Below, in pieces: positions 1-9,841 of a stretch of 64,000 nt of DNA; positions within the stretch are counted from its first letter, which is position 1; each line of letters starts with the position of its first letter. Both the position numbers and the translations under genes were made by a program. The DNA comes from Halorubellus sp034808145 (GTDB lineage Archaea > Halobacteriota > Halobacteria > Halobacteriales > Natrialbaceae): NCBI RefSeq assembly GCF_034808145.1, contig NZ_JAXHGM010000005.1, positions 124,001 to 188,000 of the forward strand. The letters are read 5' to 3'. Under the pieces are notes generated by a model that searched no databases, was not told where the DNA came from, and saw only the letters and a list, made by a program, of their open reading frames with translations.

Positions 1-1
1 C

Positions 2-1498
2 GACCCGCTGACCGCGTACCGGGACGTGGCCGACGAGACGGTCGGGGACGCCATCGAGCGAGTCCGGGACATCCGTCGGAGTGCGACTGGTCCCATCGAC
101 GAGCAGGCGGTCGAATCGCGGCTCGACTCGGCGGCGAACGCGCGCAGGGACGGCGAGTACGAGACGGCGGTCGAGGACGTGCTCGCGGCGCGCTCGGAAC
201 TTGAGAGCGAACTGAGCGGGTCGTTCGACGCGGACCGCGACGCGTTGCTCTCGCTCGCGGACGTGGTGCTCGCGTCGGACGCCGACCGGTTCGTCTCGAT
301 CGACCCGTTCGACCGGGTTGACGAGGTCCGGCGGGAACTGGAGGAGTTGGATTCCGCGCTCGACGTGGAGGCGTTGACGCGGCATCGGGACGCGATGCGG
401 TCCGCGACCCGCGAGATAGTGGAGGCGCTGGAGTCGGAACTACAGGCGGCGGTTCGGACGCTCGAATCCGAGTCGCTGCCCGCGGGGTACTACACTCGCC
501 CGGACGTGGCCGACGAGGACCACGCGGGGACGTTCAGACGGACCGACGACGTCTCGGCGCTGGAGTCCGAGTGGCGGGCGTCCATCGAACCGCTCGTCGA
601 GGCGGTCGATTCGCTCGACACGAAGGCGACGGTCGTCGAGGCGTACCCCGACGTCTCCGAGACCATCGAGGAGCGGTTGCGGACGGAGGGGACGGTGACC
701 GCGGGAGACCTGCCCGTCCGGCACGCGGAGCAGTTCTTCGGATTGTACTTCCGACGGAACCCGGACGTCGAGTTCGACCCGGACGCGCCCGCGCTCTCCC
801 GGGGGACGGTCGAGACGTACACCGTCGAGGTGACGGTCGCGTACGACGAGGGGAGCGAGGAGAAGCGGACGGCGGTCGTCGAACTGGCGGACGACGGGTT
901 CGACGAGCGAGCGGTCGTCGAGACGCACCTCGTCGGGTCGGTGCGGTTCGCGGACGTCCCGTTCGGCGAGTACGTCCTGTCGGTCGACCCGCGCGAGGAC
1001 GACTACGCGGCCGTCGAACGGACGCTCCAGGTGAACGACGACGTCGAGACGACGGTCGACGTCGAGGCGGTGTCGCTGTACGATCAACTCGTCGGTGATC
1101 GAGAGGCGACGATCCGGTCGCAGGTCGAGGAGTTCGGGCCGCGGCTCGAGGACCGGTTCGCGGAGACGGGCTACCTCAGCACGGCGATGGACTTCCCGAT
1201 AACCGACGAGTACGTCCCCGGTCTGTTGGCCGCGTGGGCGGACGTCGAAGGGTACGCGATCTCGCGTGCCGACGGCGTCGTCTACGTCTACGACGACGAC
1301 CAGATCTCTCAGGAAATAATGAACGTCATCCAGTACAATATCGACGAGGGCGAGAGCATCTCTTACGAACGCGTGCGGTCGAACTTCCTGTCGACGCCCG
1401 TCCCGGACGAGGTGATCGCGTCGCTCGCTGCGGAGTCGGGACTGCCGGTGGAGGCGACGGACGAGGAACTGCGGAAGCACGCCGGGGGTGATGCGTGA
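2..1498 (+). CDS. Multidomain cytoplasmic protein with winged-helix modules (5' truncated), first visible gene of tubulin-like operon
   Basis: The frame is open to the left edge, so the true start lies outside the window; the first internal start is GTG at 26. Counting from there (490 residues), about 1-190 is helical and acidic, 200-245 reads as a winged helix, 260-345 is an Ig-like carboxypeptidase-regulatory-type beta domain, and 350-485 looks like two more winged helices. No signal peptide or membrane segment is seen in the part present. The segment at 373-391 (RLEDRFAETGYLSTAMDFP) closely resembles residues 229-247 of the tandem winged-helix protein at 16950-18068, linking the two operons. 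The stop overlaps the next ATG (TGATG), so translation is probably coupled to the tubulin-like gene. Function is unknown; a scaffold or adaptor for that GTPase is an inference. Confidence 0.8.
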   Translation, partial: DPLTAYRDVADETVGDAIERVRDIRRSATGPIDEQAVESRLDSAANARRDGEYETAVEDVLAARSELESELSGSFDADRDALLSLADVVLASDADRFVSIDPFDRVDEVRRELEELDSALDVEALTRHRDAMRSATREIVEALESELQAAVRTLESESLPAGYYTRPDVADEDHAGTFRRTDDVSALESEWRASIEPLVEAVDSLDTKATVVEAYPDVSETIEERLRTEGTVTAGDLPVRHAEQFFGLYFRRNPDVEFDPDAPALSRGTVETYTVEVTVAYDEGSEEKRTAVVELADDGFDERAVVETHLVGSVRFADVPFGEYVLSVDPREDDYAAVERTLQVNDDVETTVDVEAVSLYDQLVGDREATIRSQVEEFGPRLEDRFAETGYLSTAMDFPITDEYVPGLLAAWADVEGYAISRADGVVYVYDDDQISQEIMNVIQYNIDEGESISYERVRSNFLSTPVPDEVIASLAAESGLPVEATDEELRKHAGGDA

Positions 1499-2700
1499 TG
1501 TCGCAGGGCCAGTTCACGCGGTGGGCGGTCATCGCGTCCGGCGAGGGCGGTGGTCGTATCGCCTCGCAGTTCTTCAGTCGGGCGGAGAACCCCGGTATCG
1601 AGGACCGCATCCTCGTGATGAACACGAACCGGAACGACATCCGGAACACGGTCGACCGCATCGACGCGGCGATCACGGATGACGCGGACATCGAGAGCAC
1701 GCACGCGCTCGAGTTCGGCGAGAAGCAGGGCGCTGGGAACTCCTACGACGACGGTCGCGAGGCCGCGGAGCAGGACCTGGACCGCATCACGAACCGCGTC
1801 AAGCGCGTGTTCGGGACGGCGGACGCGTTCCTGCACGTCGCGACGCTCGGTGGCGGGACGGGGAACGGCTCGATTCCGTACGTCATCGACCAGTTCAAGA
1901 ACGGGTTGAGCGTCGGTGAGAGCGAGCCGTGGATGGACAGCGTCATCCACGTCGCGATGGCGGTGTGGCCGTTCTACTGGGAGCCCGACCAGCGTCACTT
2001 CAACGCGGTCTGCGGGCTGTCGCGGCTCCTGAAGGTACTCGACGGCGGCCAGAACGCGGACATGGTCATCCTCGCGGCGAACTCCCAGCTCGACGACGGC
2101 GGGAGCCGGCAGGACTACGACGGCGTCAACGAGATGATCATCGAGGCAATCGACCTGATGATCGGTGCGGGCCGAGAGACCCACGGCGTCATCGACATCG
2201 AGGACTACGTCACCATCCCGTCCCGGTACGGGTCGTATCACTTCACGCCCGCGGTCGCGACCGGGATGGACGGGAACATCTACGAACTGGAGTACATGTT
2301 CGACAAGGCGGCGGAGAACCCGTTCGTGCCGATGGACGTCGCGACCTCCCAGATCGTGTTCCCGGTGGTGCGGGCGCCCGAGAGCATGATCGAGAACGGC
2401 GAGATCACGGAGCCGGAGGTGTACCGGACGTTCAACGAGTGGCAGAACAAGCACGACCTCAGTATTGCCGGGCAGGCGAGCCTCACGCCGAAACGCGGCC
2501 GGGGGTCCGACGTCGACGTCCTCCTGCTGCTCGGGGGGTTCGACCTGACGCCGTTGCTCGATCACTCGATGGACCAGCACCAGCAGGTCCAGGAGAACCT
2601 CGCTCGCGGCGCGGCGCCGGGCGGGGAGGGGTTGAGCGAGCGCGAGTTACAGCAGGTCATGGAGAACCTCGAGGAGTACCGCGACCACAACGAGGGATAG
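1498..2700 (+). CDS. Divergent tubulin/FtsZ-superfamily GTPase
   Basis: 400 residues. A glycine-rich T1 loop (GEGGGR, 15-20), a T3-like stretch (MNTNRNDI, 41-48), the tubulin signature T4 loop GGGTGNG (118-124) and an acidic T7-like loop (DIEDY, 233-237) place it in the FtsZ/tubulin superfamily. The acidic T7 residues suggest GTP hydrolysis on polymerisation is retained. It is not FtsZ1, FtsZ2 or CetZ: the classic FtsZ C-terminal tail and the usual GG(A/M)GG T1 are absent. Makarova and Koonin (2010) described divergent FtsZ-like families in archaea linked to predicted membrane-remodelling systems; membership here is likely but not tested. The ATG at 1498 overlaps the upstream stop; GTG 1495 is an alternative start. 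The next gene starts 1 base after the stop. Confidence 0.85.
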   Translation: MSQGQFTRWAVIASGEGGGRIASQFFSRAENPGIEDRILVMNTNRNDIRNTVDRIDAAITDDADIESTHALEFGEKQGAGNSYDDGREAAEQDLDRITNRVKRVFGTADAFLHVATLGGGTGNGSIPYVIDQFKNGLSVGESEPWMDSVIHVAMAVWPFYWEPDQRHFNAVCGLSRLLKVLDGGQNADMVILAANSQLDDGGSRQDYDGVNEMIIEAIDLMIGAGRETHGVIDIEDYVTIPSRYGSYHFTPAVATGMDGNIYELEYMFDKAAENPFVPMDVATSQIVFPVVRAPESMIENGEITEPEVYRTFNEWQNKHDLSIAGQASLTPKRGRGSDVDVLLLLGGFDLTPLLDHSMDQHQQVQENLARGAAPGGEGLSERELQQVMENLEEYRDHNEG

Positions 2701-2701
2701 T

Positions 2702-5700
2702 ATGCGGGGGGGAACACGCGTCACGGTCCTCGTCGCGGTGCTGGCACTCGCTGCCGTGGTTCTCGGTGGGGTCGTCGCGGGGGCGTCCGGGTTCGGTGAC
2801 GTATCGTCGGCGGAGACACGGGAGGCGGCGGCGCCGAACGCCACGGTCGCCGTGGAGCGCGTCGGCACGAATAGGGTGTCGATGAACGTGACGTTCGCGA
2901 ACGCGACGCGGAACCAGACGAAGACGAAGTTCCTGGTGAACGTGACCGATACGGGCCCTGCGAACACGAAGAACGTCACGTTCCAGTCGAAGCGCAACGG
3001 GTCGACGTACGTCAATCGGATGCCGGTGACGGCGTTGTCGGGACCGAAGACCACCGACGACCTGTCGTCGGCGACGGTCGAGGTCGAGTTGAACGGGTCG
3101 GTGCTCGACTCGGATTCGGTGAACCTCCAGTACGCGGACCTCCCGGACGCAACCGCGGCGTTCGCCGGTGGGCCACTCCGGATATCGGACGTCTCGCTGC
3201 GCGGGTTCCGGCCGGAGTCGACCGTCGAACTCGCCGTCGGCGACGAGCGCGTCAACGCGACGTACGAGGCTGGCGAGACGGAGGCGCTCGTGGTCGAACG
3301 CGGCGAGCTCTCGGGGCTCTCCCGCGAAGTGCTGTTCGGGAACGCTCGCGTCGCGGTCGACGCGTCGGCGGCGCCGGTGAACGTCACGGCGTCGGCGACG
3401 TCGGTGAACGTCCACGGCGCGGCGACCGACGCGTCGCGACTGGTCGTCGCGGGCGAGTCGCTGTACGTCGAGAACCCGCTCGTCGACGTCCTCGGCGCGA
3501 ACCGGTACACGCTGGACGCGACGACGGTCGAGCCGGACGGACGGTACGTCGGTTCGGTGTCCGCGAACGGCGACCGCGTCCCGCTCCCGAGTGACGCCAT
3601 CGGCGCGGACGTGAGAGCGACGCTCGCTCTCGCGGACGGGAGCAACCGGCTGGTGCTGGACGGCTGGAACGGGACGTACGCGGAGACGACGGTGTCGGTC
3701 GCGGTGAACGGGAGCTACGTCCGGATGACGCCGGACGTCGCCGCGGAGAGCGTCCTGTTCGAGGCCGAGGACGGCGTGCGGCGCGCGACCCTGACGAACG
3801 AGAGCGGGTACGCGAAGACGTACGCCCTTGAGGACGGCGTCGACGTACAGGCGGGCGCCAAGGTCGTCGTCGTCGGCGCAGATGCGGTCTACAGCGGCGA
3901 CTCGTCCCTCGGCACGTTCGACACGCCCGAACCGGCCGGAAACGGGACGCCGAACGCGACGACGCCTACCACGGCCACGAACGAGACCGGGAACGGTACC
4001 GCGAGCGGCTTCCTCGGCCTTCCCGCCGGCTACACGGCGATCAACACGGGCGGCGTCGTGTTCGTCGCGGTGCTCGTCGGCGCGCTCGTCTCGGTCGCGC
4101 TCGGTCTCTACCGGTCGGGGATAGACGCGAGCGTCGAGGGGGTCAGACCGACGGACGCACACGGGGCACTCATCGTCCTCGGCTTCGGGCTCGTCCCGGG
4201 CCTCTTCGCGGGGCTGGCGGTCATCTGGGTGGCCACGAGTGACGTCGGGATGCTCGGGATGCTCCCCGGTACGATGATCGGTGGTCTGTTCAGCATGCTC
4301 GGGTCCTGGCCGGCGGCGTACGGGATGGCGAGCGCCGGCCTCTGGGGGAGCACGTCCGCGAAGCGCCGGTCGACGTCGCGGACGGAGACGCCGGTCCCGG
4401 TGACGGTGCAGATAGTGACGGACGACAACCGCCGCGTCCAGCGGTCGGTGAACGTGACCGCGCGGTCGACCGCGCGCCGCGACGACCCGTCGACGACGAC
4501 CGACACCGGGCGAGCGAAACTCAAACTCAAGCCCGGGACGTGGACGGTCACGGCCGCGCTCGCCGACCAGCAGTTCGAGACGACGGTCGAGATCGGGAGT
4601 GGTCACAGCCGCGGCAAGGAGGCGCGCATCGTCTGCCAGCGCCCGCAGGTCGCGGTACGGCTCTCCGACAGCACGGACGGCGAGGCGCTCCCGGACGCGA
4701 CCGTCCGCGTCGAACCCGACGACGGCGAGGGCATCGAGGAGACGACGAACCGCAGCGGCGAGGCCGCCGCCGTCCTCCCGTTCACCGCCACGGCGGCGAC
4801 GCTGTCGGTGTCGCACCCGAAGTACGTCGGTGCGACCCGAGAGATCTCGCTCGACGACCGGAAGCAGGCGTTCGACGTCGGCCTGGAACGGAAGACCGGG
4901 TCGCTGTCCGTGACCGCGGAGGTCGACGGCGTCGCCACCGGGAACCTCCCGGTCGCCATCGCGCCCGCGGACGACGACGAGTTCCGCGCCCGGGAACGCC
5001 GGCAGACGCTACAGACGGACCGGAACGGGACCGCGACCGTGGACGTGCTCGTCGGCGACTACGTCGTCGACCTGGACCTCCCCGCCGCCGCGTCGGCGGA
5101 GTTCCGGACGGACACCACGACCGCGAGCATCGACCGGGGTGCGAGCGCGAAGGTCGCCGTCCGGGCGTCCTTCGAGTGGACGCTTCCACCGGCGGTACGG
5201 ACGCGCCTGTCGGACGTCCGAGCGGACGTCGCCGGGCTCTCCGACCGCGCGGGCCGGGACGTCGCGTTCCCGCGGTACTACGGGTCGGTCGTCGAGTCGC
5301 TCCTCGACGTCGTGGAATCGCTCCCCGAGCAGGGGCATCGGTTCGTGGACGTTGACACGCACCCGGAGGCGGTCGCGGACGCGCTCCTGGACGTCGCCGA
5401 AGAGGCGGTGTCGCGCGTGAACACGGCGATGACGACGAAGCGGAACGTGGACGTGTTCGCCGCGTGCGCGGACCTCCCGGACGCGGCCGTCACGTTCCAG
5501 GGGGACGTCGCGTCGTTCGACGCGTTCCTCGAACACGCGGCGGACGCGAGCGACAGGAACCTGACGCGACGCATCGAGGAGACCAAGAGCCGTCTCGACC
5601 GGGAGCGCGATACGTTGACCGAGGTCGAACCGGTGACGGAGGTCTGGGAGCTCTCCAGGGAGCTCTTCCAGGAGGCGCGTCGGGAATCCGACGACGTCGA

Positions 5701-5803
5701 ACGGGCCGCGAAGACGCTGCTCGTCGCTGCGTTACTCGACGCGGTCGAGGAGGCGTTCGAGCACGACCAGTTACGCGAACGGATGCAACAGACGGTGTTC
5801 TGA
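2702..5803 (+). CDS. Large membrane protein: glycosylated ectodomain, about three transmembrane helices, cytoplasmic regulatory-like repeats and helical tail
   Basis: 1033 residues. A signal peptide or anchor (hydrophobic 9-27) precedes an ectodomain of about 420 residues dense in N-x-S/T sequons, as expected for haloarchaeal N-glycosylated surface proteins. A Thr/Asn-rich linker then leads to hydrophobic segments near 451-470, 487-511 and 518-549. The remaining 480 residues should be cytoplasmic: basic residues after the last helix, three carboxypeptidase-regulatory-like beta repeats (about 560-820) and an alpha-helical C-terminus (830-1033). It starts 1 base after the tubulin-like stop, so it is in the same operon. 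By layout it could tether the GTPase or the winged-helix proteins to the membrane (inference). No enzymatic motif was recognised. Confidence 0.85.
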   Translation: MRGGTRVTVLVAVLALAAVVLGGVVAGASGFGDVSSAETREAAAPNATVAVERVGTNRVSMNVTFANATRNQTKTKFLVNVTDTGPANTKNVTFQSKRNGSTYVNRMPVTALSGPKTTDDLSSATVEVELNGSVLDSDSVNLQYADLPDATAAFAGGPLRISDVSLRGFRPESTVELAVGDERVNATYEAGETEALVVERGELSGLSREVLFGNARVAVDASAAPVNVTASATSVNVHGAATDASRLVVAGESLYVENPLVDVLGANRYTLDATTVEPDGRYVGSVSANGDRVPLPSDAIGADVRATLALADGSNRLVLDGWNGTYAETTVSVAVNGSYVRMTPDVAAESVLFEAEDGVRRATLTNESGYAKTYALEDGVDVQAGAKVVVVGADAVYSGDSSLGTFDTPEPAGNGTPNATTPTTATNETGNGTASGFLGLPAGYTAINTGGVVFVAVLVGALVSVALGLYRSGIDASVEGVRPTDAHGALIVLGFGLVPGLFAGLAVIWVATSDVGMLGMLPGTMIGGLFSMLGSWPAAYGMASAGLWGSTSAKRRSTSRTETPVPVTVQIVTDDNRRVQRSVNVTARSTARRDDPSTTTDTGRAKLKLKPGTWTVTAALADQQFETTVEIGSGHSRGKEARIVCQRPQVAVRLSDSTDGEALPDATVRVEPDDGEGIEETTNRSGEAAAVLPFTATAATLSVSHPKYVGATREISLDDRKQAFDVGLERKTGSLSVTAEVDGVATGNLPVAIAPADDDEFRARERRQTLQTDRNGTATVDVLVGDYVVDLDLPAAASAEFRTDTTTASIDRGASAKVAVRASFEWTLPPAVRTRLSDVRADVAGLSDRAGRDVAFPRYYGSVVESLLDVVESLPEQGHRFVDVDTHPEAVADALLDVAEEAVSRVNTAMTTKRNVDVFAACADLPDAAVTFQGDVASFDAFLEHAADASDRNLTRRIEETKSRLDRERDTLTEVEPVTEVWELSRELFQEARRESDDVERAAKTLLVAALLDAVEEAFEHDQLRERMQQTVF

Positions 5804-5804
5804 T

Positions 5805-6812
5805 ATGAGAGGGGTACGCATACTGATCGGATTGCTCGTCGTGGGGTCTGTCGTCGCGGTGCAACCGGGGGCTGCAACGGGGTCGCCTACGGCGACGACC
5901 GTCGCGGACTCTGGGCCGCCGGAGACCGCCGACGAGTACCTATCGGCGTTCCAGTCGATGGAGGGGGTACCGGCGTTCGACCGATACACGCAGTTCGAGA
6001 CCATCAGGTCGCTCGCGGTGTCGAAGCTACAGGTGACCGAGTTCGACGACGCGACCGAGCGCGAGATGGAGTCGACGCTCCGGCTCCTCCGGTCGTTCCG
6101 CGACGCCTACCAGGCGGCCCAGAACGGGTCGACGTCGGGGAGCCTCGAAGCCGCGAACCGGACGCTCTCGTCGGCCGAATCGCTGAACGAGCAGGGGTTG
6201 ACGTACGCGCCACTGGCCGACATCGCCATCTCTCGGTTCTACGAGGACCGCGGCGACGAGTTCCTGCAGGCGGCCGCGAACGCGTCGCGGACGCCCGAGC
6301 AGATCGAGCAGTTGGAGCTCGCGTCGGTCGCGTTCCGGCGTGCCGGCGCGAGCAAGAAGTTCTCGCAGGTGAGCTTGCGCTACCAGAGCGTTCGCTCGGA
6401 GTACCAGCGGAACGTCGAGACGATGAACGCGTCGGCGTCGACCGCGTCGTCGTTCCTGGCGTCGTGCTCGTCGTGTAGCGACGTCCAGGGTGCGCTCGCG
6501 TCGAACGGCCTGCAGACGTTCGAGTACTACCTGCAGACGGGGTCGAAGATAACCCGGCTCCGTGACGCGGAGTCGCTCGCGTCGAAGCACGGGCTCTCGG
6601 ATCGCGCGTCGTCGGTCGCGAGCCTCCGCGAGGACGTGTCGACGGCTCGCTCGACGCTCGCGCTCGCGAGCGTCGGCGTCCTCCTCGTGTACGGACTGGT
6701 GCTCGCAGTGGTCGCGATGCTCGTCGGGCATCGTCTCGTCACCTGGAGCGAGGCCGTGCAGGCGTCACAGGTCGGAGAGATAGTCATGATCGAGGAGGTG
6801 AACGATGCGTAA
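5805..6812 (+). CDS. Exported helical protein with C-terminal membrane anchor
   Basis: 335 residues. A signal peptide (hydrophobic 5-22) is followed by an exported, largely alpha-helical domain with scattered sequons and a CSSC pair near residue 223, then one transmembrane helix at about 283-305 and a tail of about 30 residues that should lie in the cytoplasm. It starts 1 base after the preceding stop and its end overlaps the next gene by 8 bases, so it is translated with its neighbours. No family recognised. With the 951-residue protein next door it shares the plan signal peptide, helical ectodomain, single C-terminal anchor, which suggests that the two act as partners at the cell surface. 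Confidence 0.8.
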   Translation: MRGVRILIGLLVVGSVVAVQPGAATGSPTATTVADSGPPETADEYLSAFQSMEGVPAFDRYTQFETIRSLAVSKLQVTEFDDATEREMESTLRLLRSFRDAYQAAQNGSTSGSLEAANRTLSSAESLNEQGLTYAPLADIAISRFYEDRGDEFLQAAANASRTPEQIEQLELASVAFRRAGASKKFSQVSLRYQSVRSEYQRNVETMNASASTASSFLASCSSCSDVQGALASNGLQTFEYYLQTGSKITRLRDAESLASKHGLSDRASSVASLREDVSTARSTLALASVGVLLVYGLVLAVVAMLVGHRLVTWSEAVQASQVGEIVMIEEVNDA

Positions 6813-9660
6813 CGCTACCGCGCTCGTGCTCGCGGTGCTGTCGCTCGTGGTCGTCGCGGCGTTCGCTCCGGTGACCGTCGCCGGCGCGGACGTCGGGACT
6901 GCGTCGGAACCGACTCGTAGTGGTTCGGCGGTCCCGGAATCGACCGATACCGCTTCCGGAATGACGGAATCGATCGATTCCACTGCCGAGCTAGAGTCGT
7001 CGAACGACACGGCCGCCACGAGGGCGTCGATGACTGCGACCACGGACCTCGAACTGCAGGAAGCGTTCGAGGGGTCGACGGACAGCAGTCGCGTCTCCCT
7101 CCGGTTCACCCCGTCGGAGAACAAGACCGTGGAGGCGGAGCGGCAGGACTCCGACGGCGAGGTGACGTTCACGTACACCGGGTGGACCGGTGGCGGTAGC
7201 AGTGGGTCGAGTTCCACGTTCGAGGTCGAGGCCGGCGAGACGTACACGGTCTACTACGACGCCGTCGGCGAATCCCGCGGTGAGCAGGGGTTCGATACGA
7301 CGCGGTCGGTGGACGTGACCGTCTCGAACGTCGGTAGCGGCACCCTGAGCGCGGACGTGGACTACGTCTCGCCGAGCTTCGGGCGGACCGACGCACCCGA
7401 CGGGAAGGTCCTGTTCGAAGGGCAGTCCGAGCGGGAGACGCGCGTCGACGTCGAGTTCTGGAACGACGGCCAGGGCGACATGAACGTCCAGGACGTCACG
7501 GTGTCCGCGGACTCGGACGTCTCCGCGTCCGTCCGTGAGACGCCGTCGCGAGTCGACGCCGGACAGAGCGGTTCGATGAGCGTCGTGGTCACCGTCGACG
7601 AGTCCGCCAACGAAGGCCCGAAGGACGTCAGCGTCGTCGTCGAGGACAACCTCGGGAACCGCGAGACCATCCGGTTCGACGTGAACGTCCGGAAGGCGAC
7701 CCGCGTCACGGCGGACGAGGACACGTACAACGTCGGTGGTGTCCTCCGCGGGGAGAGCGTCGAGGTCCCCGTCGAACTCGTCGAGCAGACCGGCTACGAC
7801 GACGCGAACGTCGACATCGTGCGAGCGATCGGCGCCGGGCCGAACGCGTCCCTCCGCATCTCCGGGCTGGACGGTGACGTTCCGGCCGGCGGGAGCGAGA
7901 GCGGCCGCCTGCGGGTGTCGGTGAACGAACGGTCCCCGCAGCACGAGGAGCTCTCGTGGCTCGTCCGACTGGAGCCGACGACCGACTCGGACGCGGAAGC
8001 GACGACGTTCCAGGTCGACGCGCGGACGTTCTACCCGGCGGCGTTCGGGGGGACGTCCGCGTCCTCGGTCTCGTACACGTTCGACGAGGAACGCGGCGCC
8101 TCCGAGTACACGAGGCAGGTCGAGACGAACGTCGAGAACACGGGCGACCTGCCGCTCTCCGTCGACTCCATCAGCGTCCGGTCACCCGACTTCGACGACT
8201 CGTACGTGAGCGCCGAGGTGACCCGCGGCCCCGAACGCGTGCCGGGAACCAGCAGCCGGGACTACATCCTCGACGTCACCGTCGACAGTCGCGCACCGGA
8301 AGGCACGCACACGCTCGTCGTCGAGTACGGCTCCTCGAACGCGTCCGCCGGAACGGAGACCGTGCAGACCGAGATGGAGATCGATCACGAGACGCGCGTG
8401 AGCCTCGGCGAATCCGCGCTGTCGTTCGGCCGGCTCGAGATTACGAGGGCGGACACGCGAACGGTGTCCGTCAGCGAGGCCCTCGGGTACAACGACGTCC
8501 GGAACCTGACGCTCGAACGCGTCGACGGTCCGGACGAGGGCTGGGTGACCGTCGAACGAGGCGTCCCGAGCACGCTCACCGCCGGTGAGTCCAGTGACGT
8601 GGTCTTCGGACTCCAGTTCAACACGGAGGCGGAGGTCCTCACCGAGTACGAGTGGACGTTCAGGGTCGACGGGTCGAACGTCGACGCGCAGACGGTGACG
8701 ATAACCGCCGAACCCGGGCTCATCGACGCGCAGGAGACCAAGGACCGCCTGTCGGCGTACGCCGGCGAGAGCGGGACCGTCGGAAGCGGCGCGACCACGA
8801 TGACGGAGATGCTGACGCGCCTGGAGTCGAAGATCGAGGGCGGCGACCTCGAGTCCGGGACCGACATCTCGCGAGCGTTCACGGCCGCACAGACGTACGT
8901 GACGTTCATCAACGCGACCGAGCAGACGCGAGCGCACCTGGAGGCCGGAGAGCACGATGCCGCCCAGGAGGACCTGACGCGAGCGTCCTCGACGTACAAC
9001 ACCGTCTCGCTGTACGTCGCCGAGCTCTCCGACGACGAGCTCTCCCGGCTCGGCGACGACGCGCTCGACGACGGGAACACCGCGCTGAACGACCTCATCG
9101 AGACTCAGCGTGCGCACTACCAACAGCAGCTGTCGAGCGACGACACGTCGCTGCTCGACGCCGCGATCGTGAAGCGCGAACTCGCGCGCATCGCGGTCCT
9201 CCAGGGCGAGGAGAGTCGGGCGAACACCCTGCAGTCGGCGGCCGACCGGGCGTTCGAGCAGTACGCGGAGAACGTGAGCGCCGGCCAGGAGAGCCTCCAG
9301 TCGGCGCGGTCGACCGACGGCAACCTGACCGCGGCCGCGTTCACCGTCGTCGAGGGGCAGCCACTCCTGTTGAACCCGGCGGACCTCGGCGCGTTCCAGT
9401 CGAAGTCCGACGCCGTGCTGTCGAGCTACGTGACCGCCCGTGAACGGTTCGAGGCGGCGGGCGAGAGCGAGACCGCGGCCGAGGTCGCGGACGAACGCGA
9501 GGCGACCGCGAGCGACTACCAGACCGCCGAGACCGCGTTGTACGTCGCGTCGGCCGGGTACCTCGTCGCGTTCCTCGCGCTGGTCGTGCACCTCCTCAGG
9601 GGTGTCATCGCGTACATCTCCGACGCCAAGGAGACCGCGACCGGCGAGTTCCTGGTCTGA
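6805..9660 (+). CDS. Large surface protein with Ig-like (CARDB-type) repeats, helical domain and C-terminal anchor
   Basis: 951 residues. The signal peptide ends near residue 27 and is followed by a Ser/Thr/Glu-rich linker. About 80-635 is beta-rich with repeated hallmarks of archaeal CARDB/NPCBM-associated-type domains (paired D-V-x-V strands, N-x-G-x-x-x-L turns). About 640-900 is alpha-helical, then a transmembrane helix at 909-930 and a short cytoplasmic tail. It is the last gene of the + operon; the - operon ends 160 bases further on. No catalytic motif seen. A role in linking the cytoplasmic GTPase complex to the S-layer or to a partner outside is an inference from context. Confidence 0.82.
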   Translation: MRNATALVLAVLSLVVVAAFAPVTVAGADVGTASEPTRSGSAVPESTDTASGMTESIDSTAELESSNDTAATRASMTATTDLELQEAFEGSTDSSRVSLRFTPSENKTVEAERQDSDGEVTFTYTGWTGGGSSGSSSTFEVEAGETYTVYYDAVGESRGEQGFDTTRSVDVTVSNVGSGTLSADVDYVSPSFGRTDAPDGKVLFEGQSERETRVDVEFWNDGQGDMNVQDVTVSADSDVSASVRETPSRVDAGQSGSMSVVVTVDESANEGPKDVSVVVEDNLGNRETIRFDVNVRKATRVTADEDTYNVGGVLRGESVEVPVELVEQTGYDDANVDIVRAIGAGPNASLRISGLDGDVPAGGSESGRLRVSVNERSPQHEELSWLVRLEPTTDSDAEATTFQVDARTFYPAAFGGTSASSVSYTFDEERGASEYTRQVETNVENTGDLPLSVDSISVRSPDFDDSYVSAEVTRGPERVPGTSSRDYILDVTVDSRAPEGTHTLVVEYGSSNASAGTETVQTEMEIDHETRVSLGESALSFGRLEITRADTRTVSVSEALGYNDVRNLTLERVDGPDEGWVTVERGVPSTLTAGESSDVVFGLQFNTEAEVLTEYEWTFRVDGSNVDAQTVTITAEPGLIDAQETKDRLSAYAGESGTVGSGATTMTEMLTRLESKIEGGDLESGTDISRAFTAAQTYVTFINATEQTRAHLEAGEHDAAQEDLTRASSTYNTVSLYVAELSDDELSRLGDDALDDGNTALNDLIETQRAHYQQQLSSDDTSLLDAAIVKRELARIAVLQGEESRANTLQSAADRAFEQYAENVSAGQESLQSARSTDGNLTAAAFTVVEGQPLLLNPADLGAFQSKSDAVLSSYVTARERFEAAGESETAAEVADEREATASDYQTAETALYVASAGYLVAFLALVVHLLRGVIAYISDAKETATGEFLV

Positions 9661-9761
9661 CGCCACCGGGACCCGGGCGGGCTCGCCGCCCTTCCGGTTC
9701 GACTCTCGACCGTCCTTCGTTCCTCACCGGTCGACGACGCCGATCTCTGATCGCTCAGACC

Positions 9762-9841
9762 GCGCGTTCGCTCGTACTCTGACAGCGCGCTGCTCGCGGC
9801 GTGCCGGCCGCTCGATTCGGTCAGCGCGTTCGCTCGTACTC
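9762..9841. repeat. 18-base direct repeat at the convergent operon junction
   Basis: GCGCGTTCGCTCGTACTC occurs exactly at 9762-9779 and again at 9824-9841, the second copy being the last codons of the - strand propeller gene. The 160-base gap between the two converging operons (9661-9820) otherwise shows no gene and no clear hairpin terminator. The copy probably records a small duplication of the gene tail. Confidence 0.7.

Noticed and set aside
2657..4816. Long open frame opposite the large membrane protein gene
   Set aside because: Arg/Val/Asp-rich composition and mirror position show it to be a high-GC antisense shadow; the + frame has signal peptide, helices and sequons.
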